From contig NZ_JAODNV010000017.1 in the NCBI RefSeq assembly GCF_025398195.1, positions 43,776 to 107,775 of the forward strand: 64,000 nucleotides of DNA. The letters run 5' to 3'. This document shows positions 29,498-36,358 of this stretch, in pieces. Position 1 is the stretch's first letter; each line of letters begins with the position of its first letter. Below the pieces are notes generated by a model that ran no database searches, was not told where the DNA came from, and saw nothing but the letters and a program-made list of their open reading frames with translations. The position numbers and the translations under genes are program-made. This DNA is from Chelativorans petroleitrophicus (lineage in GTDB: Bacteria; Pseudomonadota; Alphaproteobacteria; Rhizobiales; Rhizobiaceae).

Positions 29498-29570
29498 GCG
29501 CAATTCTGAGGACGAGCGGATACGCCCCTCACTCAGAACTCACGCCAAAACAGCAACTTGGATCCGTGTG
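29498..29570. repeat. Degenerate copy of the palindromic intergenic repeat inside the GTA cluster
   Basis: GCGCAATTC (29498–29506) and CTTGGATCC (29557–29565) are spaced exactly 59 bp apart, the same offset as in the intact copy at 40747/40806, with AACTTGGATCC and a following GTGTGTG. The inner arms have decayed (CTGAGG instead of CCAGGA; no matching second hairpin arm). It fills the g12–g11 gap. Confidence 0.5.
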
Positions 29571-29584
29571 TGCATGTGGAGAAT

Positions 29585-30142
29585 CTAGAGCGTCCGCGTT
29601 CCGCGCGAGACGGCACGGGCCAGCATCCCCGCAATCTGCGCCTCGGACTTGCGGAAGGATGCCGCATCCGGCGTGGAAACGTTGAAGACGATCTGCATGC
29701 TACCCCTCCCGCCATCGGCAAGCGCCACGCCGAGACGTCCATCGGCCGTGCGCTGCAGGGGCAGCACGGCTTCCGCGCCCGCCTCGCCCATCAGTCCAAT
29801 ATTGCCGCCAGCCGGGAAATAGGTGGGGGTCGAGACCACCCCGCCCCTGGCGAAGGGGATCACGCCTCCCCTTGCAAAGGGCAAGATGCCCCCCACGAGG
29901 CTGGAAAGGAGCCCGCTCGCAAGATTTTGTAGAGGCTGCAGTCCCTGCTGCAAAGCCATGCCAGCCAGATTGAGGCCGATCCTGCGGAGGATGTCCTCCA
30001 GCGATTTGCCGCTGACGGCCGCGCTCTTGAGCGCCCCAGTCAGCTGCGAACCGAATTCGGAGGAAAGTGGAGTCAAATTCTTCAGCGCCGTCTCGAACGG
30101 CGCGGTATCAGCAACGATCGGAACCCTCACCTCATCTGCCAT
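29585..30142 (-). CDS. GTA tape measure protein (short; RcGTA g11 type)
   Basis: A 185-aa tail tape-measure protein. The N-terminal half is helical (SSEFGSQLTGALKSAAVSGK, LEDILRRIGLNLAGMALQQG), a Gly-rich hydrophobic hinge follows (LLSSLVGGILPFARGGV), and the C-terminal domain carries the phage tail signature GEAGAEAVLPLQRTADGRLG. This is much shorter than siphophage tape measures but in the range of GTA homologues. It overlaps the chaperone gene upstream by 11 nt. Confidence 0.85.
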   Translation of the reverse strand: MADEVRVPIVADTAPFETALKNLTPLSSEFGSQLTGALKSAAVSGKSLEDILRRIGLNLAGMALQQGLQPLQNLASGLLSSLVGGILPFARGGVIPFARGGVVSTPTYFPAGGNIGLMGEAGAEAVLPLQRTADGRLGVALADGGRGSMQIVFNVSTPDAASFRKSEAQIAGMLARAVSRGTRTL

Positions 30143-30317
30143 GCGTCGTCTCCATATGTCCGTCGGGGAAAAGCCGCATCAGGCGCTCGAGATCGCCGCG
30201 CCGCGGTGCACCGCTGCGGGCCACCCCCAGCACCTCCAGCGCGGCACAGAGTTCGATGAGCGTCATCTTCCAGAAGGCATCCGGGCTCAGCCGCAGCAGG
30301 CCAAAAGCCGTCCCCAT
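30132..30317 (-). CDS. GTA small tail assembly protein, TIGR02216/rcc01693 type (g10.1)
   Basis: A 61-aa protein starting MGTAFGLLRLSPDAFWKMTL, the conserved core of the TIGR02216 family that follows the tail assembly chaperone in GTA clusters. The start ATG 30317 overlaps the g10 stop by 1 nt and is preceded by AAAGAGG. A longer in-frame ORF back to 30455 lies inside g10 and is discarded. It is probably made with g10 as a tail assembly chaperone, as in phage G/GT pairs. Confidence 0.8.
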   Translation of the reverse strand: MGTAFGLLRLSPDAFWKMTLIELCAALEVLGVARSGAPRRGDLERLMRLFPDGHMETTHGR

Positions 30318-30697
30318 CACCTCTTTCCAGGGAAAGGCTGCCCGGCCCGCTGCGGCGCCGGAGGGTTTTCCTCCGCTGCTTCCCCTGCCTCGCCGAAGGT
30401 CACCGTCAGCAACTCCGCGACGAGACGGGCAAAGCCAGCCGCCCCACCTTCGCATTGCATGACCCGTACCTCGTCTTCGCTCACATCGTGACCGGCGCCG
30501 CGCAGACCGGCAGTGATGATCGTGACGAGATCGCGCGCCGACAGCCGGCCGCTGCCGAAGCGGCGCGCAAGCTCCGACAGGTCCTGCGCGGCAAATGCGC
30601 TTTCGAGTTCTGCCAGCGCTCCCAGCGTCAGGCAGAGCCTGTATTCACGTCCATTCAGAATTGCGGCCACCTCGCCGCGCCGCCGGTTCGCGCCCAT
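30317..30697 (-). CDS. GTA tail assembly chaperone (RcGTA g10 type)
   Basis: A 126-aa protein with EVAAILNGREYRLCLTLGAL at the N-terminus and LSARDLVTIITAGLRGAGHD, typical of the gene transfer agent family protein (Phage_TAC_11/DUF3356). It is expected to bind the tape measure during tail assembly. It starts 2 bp after the tail tube gene and is coupled to the next gene by stop/start overlap. Confidence 0.88.
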   Translation of the reverse strand: MGANRRRGEVAAILNGREYRLCLTLGALAELESAFAAQDLSELARRFGSGRLSARDLVTIITAGLRGAGHDVSEDEVRVMQCEGGAAGFARLVAELLTVTFGEAGEAAEENPPAPQRAGQPFPGKR

Positions 30698-30699
30698 GT

Positions 30700-31113
30700 C
30701 TACACCGCCGTGAAGGTGACGGGGCCTGCCGATTCCAGCGCGATCTCGAAGGTCACCTCTCCGTCGTGATTGCCGGAATATTCCAGCGCCGTAATCTGGA
30801 ATGGTCCCGTGACGACACCGAAATCCGGCACGGCGAGCTGCCAGTCTGCGATCTCTCCCGCGAAGAAGCGCGCCCTTATCGCCGCGTCGGAGGTAGCATC
30901 CTTGAATATCCCCGACGCGCTCACTGCCGCCCGCTGCACGCCGCTGCCCGCCAGTAGTTCCCTCCAGCGCCCGGCCGAGTCGGCATCGGTGACGTCCACC
31001 GTCTCGCTGTTGAAGGCCAGCCTCTTGGTCCGCAGCCCCGCCACGGTAATGAAATTCCCGGACCCGCTTTCATCGAGCTTCAGGAGCAGGTCCTTGCCCT
31101 TCTGTGCGCCCAT
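30700..31113 (-). CDS. GTA major tail tube protein (RcGTA g9 type)
   Basis: A 137-aa TP901-1-type major tail protein. The N-terminus MGAQKGKDLLLKLDESGSGNF and the core TKRLAFNSETVDVTDADSAGRWRELL, in two overlapping segments, are family-typical, followed by FQITALEYSGNHDGEVTFEI. It polymerises into the tail tube. A 66-bp gap separates it from g8. Confidence 0.92.
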   Translation of the reverse strand: MGAQKGKDLLLKLDESGSGNFITVAGLRTKRLAFNSETVDVTDADSAGRWRELLAGSGVQRAAVSASGIFKDATSDAAIRARFFAGEIADWQLAVPDFGVVTGPFQITALEYSGNHDGEVTFEIALESAGPVTFTAV

Positions 31114-31179
31114 TCAAGGTCTCCCTGGTGAACTGGAATCCGCAATTAGCCTCCACGAAGGTGGAAGGCGGCGGTGCTG

Positions 31180-31587
31180 CTAGAGGGCTTCCACAGCCGC
31201 ACGAAAACGCATCATGCCGTCATAGACGGCGAGGTTCTCGTCAAAGCGTATCTCTGCGGACTGAAGCCGCAGGTTGACAAGCCGGCAGCCCTCAAGCGGC
31301 AGGTCGCTGTCGTGGAGCGCCGCGTGCACGCGCTCCATCAGCTCGAGCGCTTCCTTCCGGCTCTTCTGCTTCGACCAAACGTGCAGCGTGAAGAAATGCT
31401 CACTCCCCTCTTCCGTGCCCGATCCCCAGTCGTAGGTGCTGGTACGCCCGAAGGTGATGTAGGGAAACGGCAGGTGCGCCGGGGTCACGTCGTGAATCTT
31501 CTCGCCGCCCAGCGCAGCAACGAGCGCGCTATCCGCCGCCAACGCCGCATGGACGGCGCGTTGCAGCTCAAGCGCCTCTGCGGCCAT
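31180..31587 (-). CDS. GTA tail terminator, DUF3168 (RcGTA g8 type)
   Basis: A 135-aa DUF3168 protein: ELQRAVHAALAADSALVAAL, YITFGRTSTYDWGSGTEEG and FTLHVWSKQKSRKEALELM are the family landmarks. It caps the tail at the head-proximal end. It overlaps the small gene upstream by 20 nt. Confidence 0.9.
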   Translation of the reverse strand: MAAEALELQRAVHAALAADSALVAALGGEKIHDVTPAHLPFPYITFGRTSTYDWGSGTEEGSEHFFTLHVWSKQKSRKEALELMERVHAALHDSDLPLEGCRLVNLRLQSAEIRFDENLAVYDGMMRFRAAVEAL

Positions 31588-31753
31588 TACGCCCTCCTGC
31601 CCCGTCCGGAGCTTTCAGAGCCGGAAGGCGCGCGTCCCGGCTACCCTCCGCCCCGCCATGCTCCCCGGCTTCCACCAGCTCGGCCACCTCATGAGCCTTT
31701 GCCCGCATTGCGCGCAGAAGGCCCTCCAGCGTCAGTTGCAGCGTCACCTTCAC
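31568..31753 (-). CDS. Small overlapping ORF between g7 and g8 (unknown)
   Basis: A 61-aa frame (MKVTLQLTLEGLLRAMRAKA...) whose ATG overlaps the g7 stop in an ATGA arrangement and whose end overlaps g8 by 20 nt. It therefore exactly bridges the only gap left in this part of the operon. An amphipathic helix at residues ~1–25 is followed by a low-complexity Gly/Ala/Arg tail. I do not recognise a family. Translational coupling supports expression; absence of detectable homology leaves it uncertain. Confidence 0.5.
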   Translation of the reverse strand: MKVTLQLTLEGLLRAMRAKAHEVAELVEAGEHGGAEGSRDARLPALKAPDGAGGRNGRRGA

Positions 31754-32085
31754 CGGCCTTCCTCCCGCACGTAGCAGATCAGGTAGCGGCCGCTCTCGTC
31801 CGCGTCCTGCACGTTGATGATCTCAAGCGCCCGCCCGTGCTTCAGGAAGCGCATGCCACTTCGCACATCCTCCCTGAACCGCAGGGTGACGCGGTGGGTG
31901 ACGCTTTCCAGATACTGCCCGGCCCCGAACCGGCTCTGCGCCCGCAGAGGCTCGACCCGGGCGAACACCGTCGCCACCTCGACCCAGTTTTCCGTGTGGC
32001 CGCCCGTGCCGTCGGAGCTCGTCTCTGCCTTCTGCAGGATCATCTCCGTGCGCAGCTCCCCGGGATCCAGATGCATCCTGCTCAT
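31750..32085 (-). CDS. GTA head-tail stopper/joining protein (RcGTA g7 type)
   Basis: A 111-aa phage head-tail joining protein (SPP1 gp16-like). It has DPGELRTEMILQKAETSSDG, then WVEVATVFARVEPLRAQSRF and VTHRVTLRFREDVRSGMRF, the standard beta-barrel layout. It overlaps g6 by 4 nt and the small ORF by 4 nt. Confidence 0.9.
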   Translation of the reverse strand: MSRMHLDPGELRTEMILQKAETSSDGTGGHTENWVEVATVFARVEPLRAQSRFGAGQYLESVTHRVTLRFREDVRSGMRFLKHGRALEIINVQDADESGRYLICYVREEGR

Positions 32086-32654
32086 GACAGTCTCGGCCCC
32101 CGCCAGCCGGCGACCAGCCGCCGGTATTCCTCGGGAATGGCTACCGGCTGGCAGTCAGGCCCATAGGCGCCGCGGAATTCGTACCAGTACGCGATGAGGA
32201 TAAGCATCGCGCGCTTGAGCAGATCGGGCACCTCCGTTCCCGCCTCGCCATATCCGGCCGAAAAATCGATCTCGATCCCGTTGATCGGCAGGCCGGGCCG
32301 GGGGCGTGAGCGCAGATAGAGCCGCGCCGGCGAGGACATGGCGTCGAGCTGATAGTCCCCGGGCGTTAGCACAAAGGCTGCGCCGCCGCCGTCAAAAACC
32401 GTGACGGAAAGGATTTGCTGCACGGGCTCGCGTCTCAACTCCACCACATTGCCTTCCGGCCAGTCATCGAGCGCCAGACGCCAGTTCTGCTCGATCAGCG
32501 CGCTTCCGGTAGTCCGTTCCACCTCCTGTCGCGCCGCCCTTATCAGGCCGGAAATCAGCTCGTCCTCGCTGTCATGCGTGATGCGCAGATGCGCCTTCGC
32601 CTCCGCGAGCGTTACGGGTTCGACGGCGGGTTCCACGGTTCGAAACAACGTCAT
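32082..32654 (-). CDS. GTA head-tail adaptor (RcGTA g6 type)
   Basis: A 190-aa phage connector (phage_chp2/TIGR02215 type): PVTLAEAKAHLRITHDSEDE at the N-terminus, LIRAARQEVERTTGSALIEQ and LLKRAMLILIAYWYEFRGAY at the C-terminus are diagnostic. It forms the ring below the portal. A 129-bp non-coding gap separates it from the capsid gene. Confidence 0.92.
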   Translation of the reverse strand: MTLFRTVEPAVEPVTLAEAKAHLRITHDSEDELISGLIRAARQEVERTTGSALIEQNWRLALDDWPEGNVVELRREPVQQILSVTVFDGGGAAFVLTPGDYQLDAMSSPARLYLRSRPRPGLPINGIEIDFSAGYGEAGTEVPDLLKRAMLILIAYWYEFRGAYGPDCQPVAIPEEYRRLVAGWRGPRLS

Positions 32655-32783
32655 AACCGCCTCTCTTCAAGTATTGAATCAGAACGCCGCAGCTTTCGCC
32701 GCGGCGTAGAAAAGGAGATGAGCCTGCCCAAGCGGTTGTCCGGCAGACCCGCGGTGCCTGAACCGGCAACCGAAACAGAAGCC

Positions 32784-34040
32784 TCACTCGGTGCCGAACT
32801 TTAAGAGCTTGATCGCCTCGAAGTTCTGGATGCCGCCGCCGACCCTCTTCGTGGTGTAGAAAAGCACATAGGGCTTGGACGAGTAGGGATCGCGCAGCAC
32901 CCGCACGCCCGCGCGGTCCACCACCAGATAGCCTCGCTGGAAATCGCCGAAGGCGATCGGCGTGGCATCGGAGGCGATGTCGGGCATGTCTTCCGCCTCG
33001 ACCACCGGGAAGCCCATCAGCATGGCCCGGGCGCCGGGCGTTGTCGGCGGCTGCCAGAGATAGTTGCCGTCCTTGTCCTTGATTTTGCGCAGCGCCGCCT
33101 GGGTCCTGCGGTTCATCACCCAGCTCGCGTTCTGCCGGTACCCCGCCTTCAGCGCATAGACGAGGTCGATCAGGATATCCGCCGGGTCGTTTTGCGGAAG
33201 CGCTCCGTCTCTCCCCGTTGCCCGGTAGCCAACCTTGCCCCAGCTCCAGCTCGTATCCTCCACCTGCTCGTAGCTGAGAAAACCGAGCGGCTTGTTATTG
33301 CCGTCGCCATCGACAAAGGCCGCCCCTTCCTGCTCCGCGAAAGCGGTCTCGATCTCGCCCGCTATCCAGGCATCGAGATCGACCACGCTGTCCTCAAGCA
33401 GCGTGGCGGTCGCGGCGGGCATCGCGTAGAGTTCCGCCGTGGGGAAGGATAGCTCGTCCAGCGTGGGTGTCGCCGTCTGCGACCTCTGCGCGGTCTCGCC
33501 CACCCATCCCGTGGCCGGCCCGCTGATCGCAAATGGCTTCTTCAGCACGGCCGAGGAAACCTGCCGCACAGAGGCAATTGACCGAATGGGCGAGATCGCG
33601 GCAAGACGCCTGCCGATTTCGGCCTCCAGCTCCTCTGGAACTAGATAACCGCCATCCTGCGGTGAGCCGTAGGACATGGCCTTGGCCTCGATCGCTCTTA
33701 GCTGCCGATCATCGCCGCTGCGAAGATAGGCGTGGAAGGCATCCTTGTGCTCCAGCGCGACGGGTGAGACCGTCATCTCACCGCCCAGCGCGGGCCTTGC
33801 CTTCTTCAGTCCAAGCCGGTCGATCAAGCGCTTCTGTTCATCGAGCGCGGCTGAGAGGCGCTCCACCTTCTCCTGCGTCAGCGGATCGGCCGAGCGGCGC
33901 TCGATCTCTCTGAGACGCTGATCGTTCTCGCGCTTGAAGGCTTCAAACGTCGTCATGAATTCTTCAAACGCGCCGGTAAGATCATCGCTGGCCGCAATGG
34001 ACTTCACCTCCAGAACGCCAGTATTGGTCGCTCCACTCAT
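32784..34040 (-). CDS. GTA major capsid protein, HK97 fold (RcGTA g5 type)
   Basis: A 418-aa HK97-type capsid protein. An N-terminal coiled-coil delta/scaffold region (~residues 25–95, FEAFKRENDQRLREIERRSA) is normally cleaved by the prohead protease. The mature domain then begins near MSYGSPQDGGYLVPEELEAE and ends YTTKRVGGGIQNFEAIKLLK. I chose ATG 34040 (MSGATNTGVLEV), with AGGAATGGA upstream, over a 31-residue extension. Its maturation depends on the product of g4, which is frameshifted here. Confidence 0.93.
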   Translation of the reverse strand: MSGATNTGVLEVKSIAASDDLTGAFEEFMTTFEAFKRENDQRLREIERRSADPLTQEKVERLSAALDEQKRLIDRLGLKKARPALGGEMTVSPVALEHKDAFHAYLRSGDDRQLRAIEAKAMSYGSPQDGGYLVPEELEAEIGRRLAAISPIRSIASVRQVSSAVLKKPFAISGPATGWVGETAQRSQTATPTLDELSFPTAELYAMPAATATLLEDSVVDLDAWIAGEIETAFAEQEGAAFVDGDGNNKPLGFLSYEQVEDTSWSWGKVGYRATGRDGALPQNDPADILIDLVYALKAGYRQNASWVMNRRTQAALRKIKDKDGNYLWQPPTTPGARAMLMGFPVVEAEDMPDIASDATPIAFGDFQRGYLVVDRAGVRVLRDPYSSKPYVLFYTTKRVGGGIQNFEAIKLLKFGTE

Positions 34041-34062
34041 TCTTCCATTCCTGATCTGCTGG

Positions 34063-34807
34063 TTATTGTTGAAGAAGTCTCGTCGCCTGGCGAATTGTCG
34101 CCACCAGGCGCTCCGGCGTTCCCGGCGCGGCATCCCGCCCGCGCAGGAGCTCAGCGAAGCCGCGTGAGATCACGGTTTTGGCCTCGCTGCGCGTCAGCCT
34201 TGCATCCCGCGTCAGCCAACGCTCGAATTCTCGTATGGTTGGCAGGCCGCCCGAAAAGCGCCCGCCCTTCACCTGTTCCACGCGCGCCTCGGGCAGCATG
34301 GGAAAGGTCACCACAGAAATTTCCCACAGATCGGCTTTCAGGATCCGGCGCACGCCCGTGCGCGGGTCCTTCCGAGCCTTCACCGTTCGGAAGCCTATGG
34401 ACAGGCCATCGAGCGCACCGGCGCGCATCAGTTCCAGCACCTCGCGCGCCCTTGCCACACCCGTGGCGAGCCTACCGCGCACGAAGAGGCCCCGGGTACC
34501 TGATGAGGGGTAGTGCCAGCTCGGATGCGAGCCTACCGCGCACGAAGAGGCCCCGGTCGTCCTCGCGGATTGCCTGCCACGCGCCGATGGGCTGGTTCGG
34601 GTCGTGCTGGAACAGCATCCGGATCCCGCCCGCACCCCGCTGGGTGATCGACTCGGCGAAGGCGCCCCGCTCCACCACATCCTGCCCGAGATCGATGCGC
34701 CCAAACAGGCTGGCATAGCCGCAGAACGTCCCATCACCCTCCACCTGCTCAATGTCGAGCATGGAGAACTTGCGCTCGTCCGGCGCCGGAATGATCTTTC
34801 GCATCAT
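34063..34807 (-). pseudogene. GTA prohead protease (RcGTA g4 type), frameshifted by a 61-bp insertion
   Basis: An HK97-family prohead protease split over two frames. The N-terminal part runs from ATG 34807 or 34804 (MMRKIIPAPDERKFSMLD..., FGYASLFG-like FCGYASLFGRIDLGQDVV, FQHDPNQPIGAW with the catalytic His) to GLFVRGRLA, then reads SELALPLIRYPGPLRAR and stops at 34472. The C-terminal part lies in another frame from GLFVRGRLATGVARAREVLE through GALDGLSIGFRTVKARKD (with the catalytic Ser) to a stop at 34063. The same ten-residue segment occurs on both sides because of an exact 30-bp repeat. Removing 61 bp restores one continuous ~228-aa reading frame. It may be a true pseudogene, a reversible lesion or an assembly error. 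Confidence 0.85.
34466..34556. repeat. 30-bp direct repeat with 31-bp spacer inside g4
   Basis: Bases 34466–34495 are repeated without mismatch at 34527–34556. The unit-to-unit distance is 61 bp (one more than a multiple of three), which is the size of the frame-breaking insertion. The spacer (34496–34526) is not obviously derived from neighbouring sequence. Confidence 0.9.
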
Positions 34808-35139
34808 TGCGTGCCCTTTCTCCCGCGCTGTATCCGTCCGCCATCGGCCAGCAGCCGCGTTACAAACCCGATCGCGCTCCACGCGCACAGGCTTGCCGCA
34901 GCGGAGCCCATGAGAACCATCTCGCCCGGCGCCAGATTTCCCGCGATGCCAAGTTCCTCGGCGATCTTCAGCCCCGCCGTTCCGCCGAAGACGAAGCCGC
35001 AGGCAACGCCCACGGCGAAGCGGACCGCCGCTTCCCGCCGCCCGGAGGGTAGGATGTAGGCGAGTGAGATTGCGGAGCCCGCAACCGCTCCTGCGGCCTT
35101 GGCCAGCCACAGCCAGGCCGCCTCTGAAAGTCCATTCAC
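34804..35139 (-). CDS. Small membrane protein between portal and protease (DUF6107-like)
   Basis: A 111-aa protein with three hydrophobic segments (~residues 7–28, 38–56, 72–95), Gly/Ala-rich, starting MNGLSEAAWLWLAKAAGAVA and ending in a basic tail GRIQRGRKGTQ. It corresponds in position to the small open frame between portal and protease of GTA clusters and looks like the DUF6107 group of Rhizobiales. It is coupled to g4 by a 4-nt overlap. The role is unknown; membrane attachment of prohead assembly is only a guess. Confidence 0.7.
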   Translation of the reverse strand: MNGLSEAAWLWLAKAAGAVAGSAISLAYILPSGRREAAVRFAVGVACGFVFGGTAGLKIAEELGIAGNLAPGEMVLMGSAAASLCAWSAIGFVTRLLADGGRIQRGRKGTQ

Positions 35140-35162
35140 TGTCGGTCTCCCTGGCTATAGGG

Positions 35163-36338
35163 TTAGCCCCGCCCGTTAGGTCCGTATCCCACGGCCTCCC
35201 GCTTCTCGTCGTCGGAGAGGAAGGTCGCCTCGTTGACGCGCTTCCACAGCGCCTCGCGCTCCGCAGCGAGCCCCTCGACCTGATCGAGATCGAAGGAAAG
35301 CCGCACATCGCCGCCAAATATCGGGGCCAGAAACCGGCCAAGCTCCCGGGCGGTGCGCCCCACCAGCGGCAGCACGGTCAGCCGGTAGAAGGCACGGTTC
35401 GCCTCCTGATAGTTCGCATAGGTGTTGTCCCCGGGGATGCCGAGCAGCATCGGCGGCACGCCCAGCGCCAGCGCGATGTCGCGGGCAGCCCCGTTCTTTG
35501 CCTCCATGAAATCCATGTCGCGCGGGGTGAGACTCATCGCCTTCCAGTCGAGCCCGCCTTCAAGAAGCAGCGGCCGTCCGGCCCGCGCGGCACCCGAATA
35601 GCCGTCCTCCAGCTCCGCCTTCAGCCGCTCGAACTGCTCGTCCGTCAGGTTCCCGCCCTCCTTCGGCGCATAGACCAAGGCGCCGGAAGGCCGGGCGGAA
35701 TTGTCGAGCAGCGCCTTGTTCCAGCGCGCCGCGGCATTGTGGATGTCGAGCGCCTGCAGCGCCGCCGAAAGCGGCGGAAAGCCATAGTGATCGTCGATCG
35801 GATGAAACAGCTTGAGGTGCAGGCCGTTGCCGCCTTCGTCCAGCGAAATCCTCCGCCTGGTCTCTGCGACCCTGTATTCCAGGGCCACAGGCCAGCCCTT
35901 GACGTCGGCCAGAACGGTCACGCGATCGGGTCGCAGAAGATGCAGCTCCCGCGCGCCGGTCTCCGTCTCCACCCGTTCGACAAAGGCATTGCCCGAAAGC
36001 AGCAGGTGCCCGTAAAGGGCCTCCATGAAGCTGGGCCCAGCCTGCGCGTGGTTCGGCCGCGCCAGCAGCTCGGTCAGCGGATGCTCGTCGAGCTCCATCT
36101 CGCCTTCGTAGACGACCCAAGGTATGGCCGCCGCCGCTTCGGCGATCAAGCGGATCGCCCGGTGCGCGACGGGATTGCGCATGTATCCCTCATGGGCCAG
36201 CGCGGCGTAGTCTCTCCGCGTCCAGCGGGCCTCGCCCTGGGCGTGCAGGGCGACGAAGCCATATCCGCCAGCCTGCTTGCGCTCGGCGGCAAAGATTTCC
36301 CGTCCCGGGCGCCTTGCCCAGGGCCACGTCCAAGCCAT
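35163..36338 (-). CDS. GTA portal protein (RcGTA g3 type)
   Basis: A 391-aa HK97-type phage portal protein. Landmarks are NPVAHRAIRLIAEAAAAIPW near the N-terminus, HLLLSGNAFVERVE, PPMLLGIPGDNTYANYQEAN and FYRLTVLPLV. It forms the dodecameric DNA gateway and docks the terminase. I chose ATG 36338 (MAWTWPWARRPG), with AGGAAGGA upstream and 20 bp after terL. The long upstream extension inside terL is discarded. Confidence 0.93.
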   Translation of the reverse strand: MAWTWPWARRPGREIFAAERKQAGGYGFVALHAQGEARWTRRDYAALAHEGYMRNPVAHRAIRLIAEAAAAIPWVVYEGEMELDEHPLTELLARPNHAQAGPSFMEALYGHLLLSGNAFVERVETETGARELHLLRPDRVTVLADVKGWPVALEYRVAETRRRISLDEGGNGLHLKLFHPIDDHYGFPPLSAALQALDIHNAAARWNKALLDNSARPSGALVYAPKEGGNLTDEQFERLKAELEDGYSGAARAGRPLLLEGGLDWKAMSLTPRDMDFMEAKNGAARDIALALGVPPMLLGIPGDNTYANYQEANRAFYRLTVLPLVGRTARELGRFLAPIFGGDVRLSFDLDQVEGLAAEREALWKRVNEATFLSDDEKREAVGYGPNGRG

Positions 36339-36358
36339 GTGTCCTTCCTGTCGTTGAA

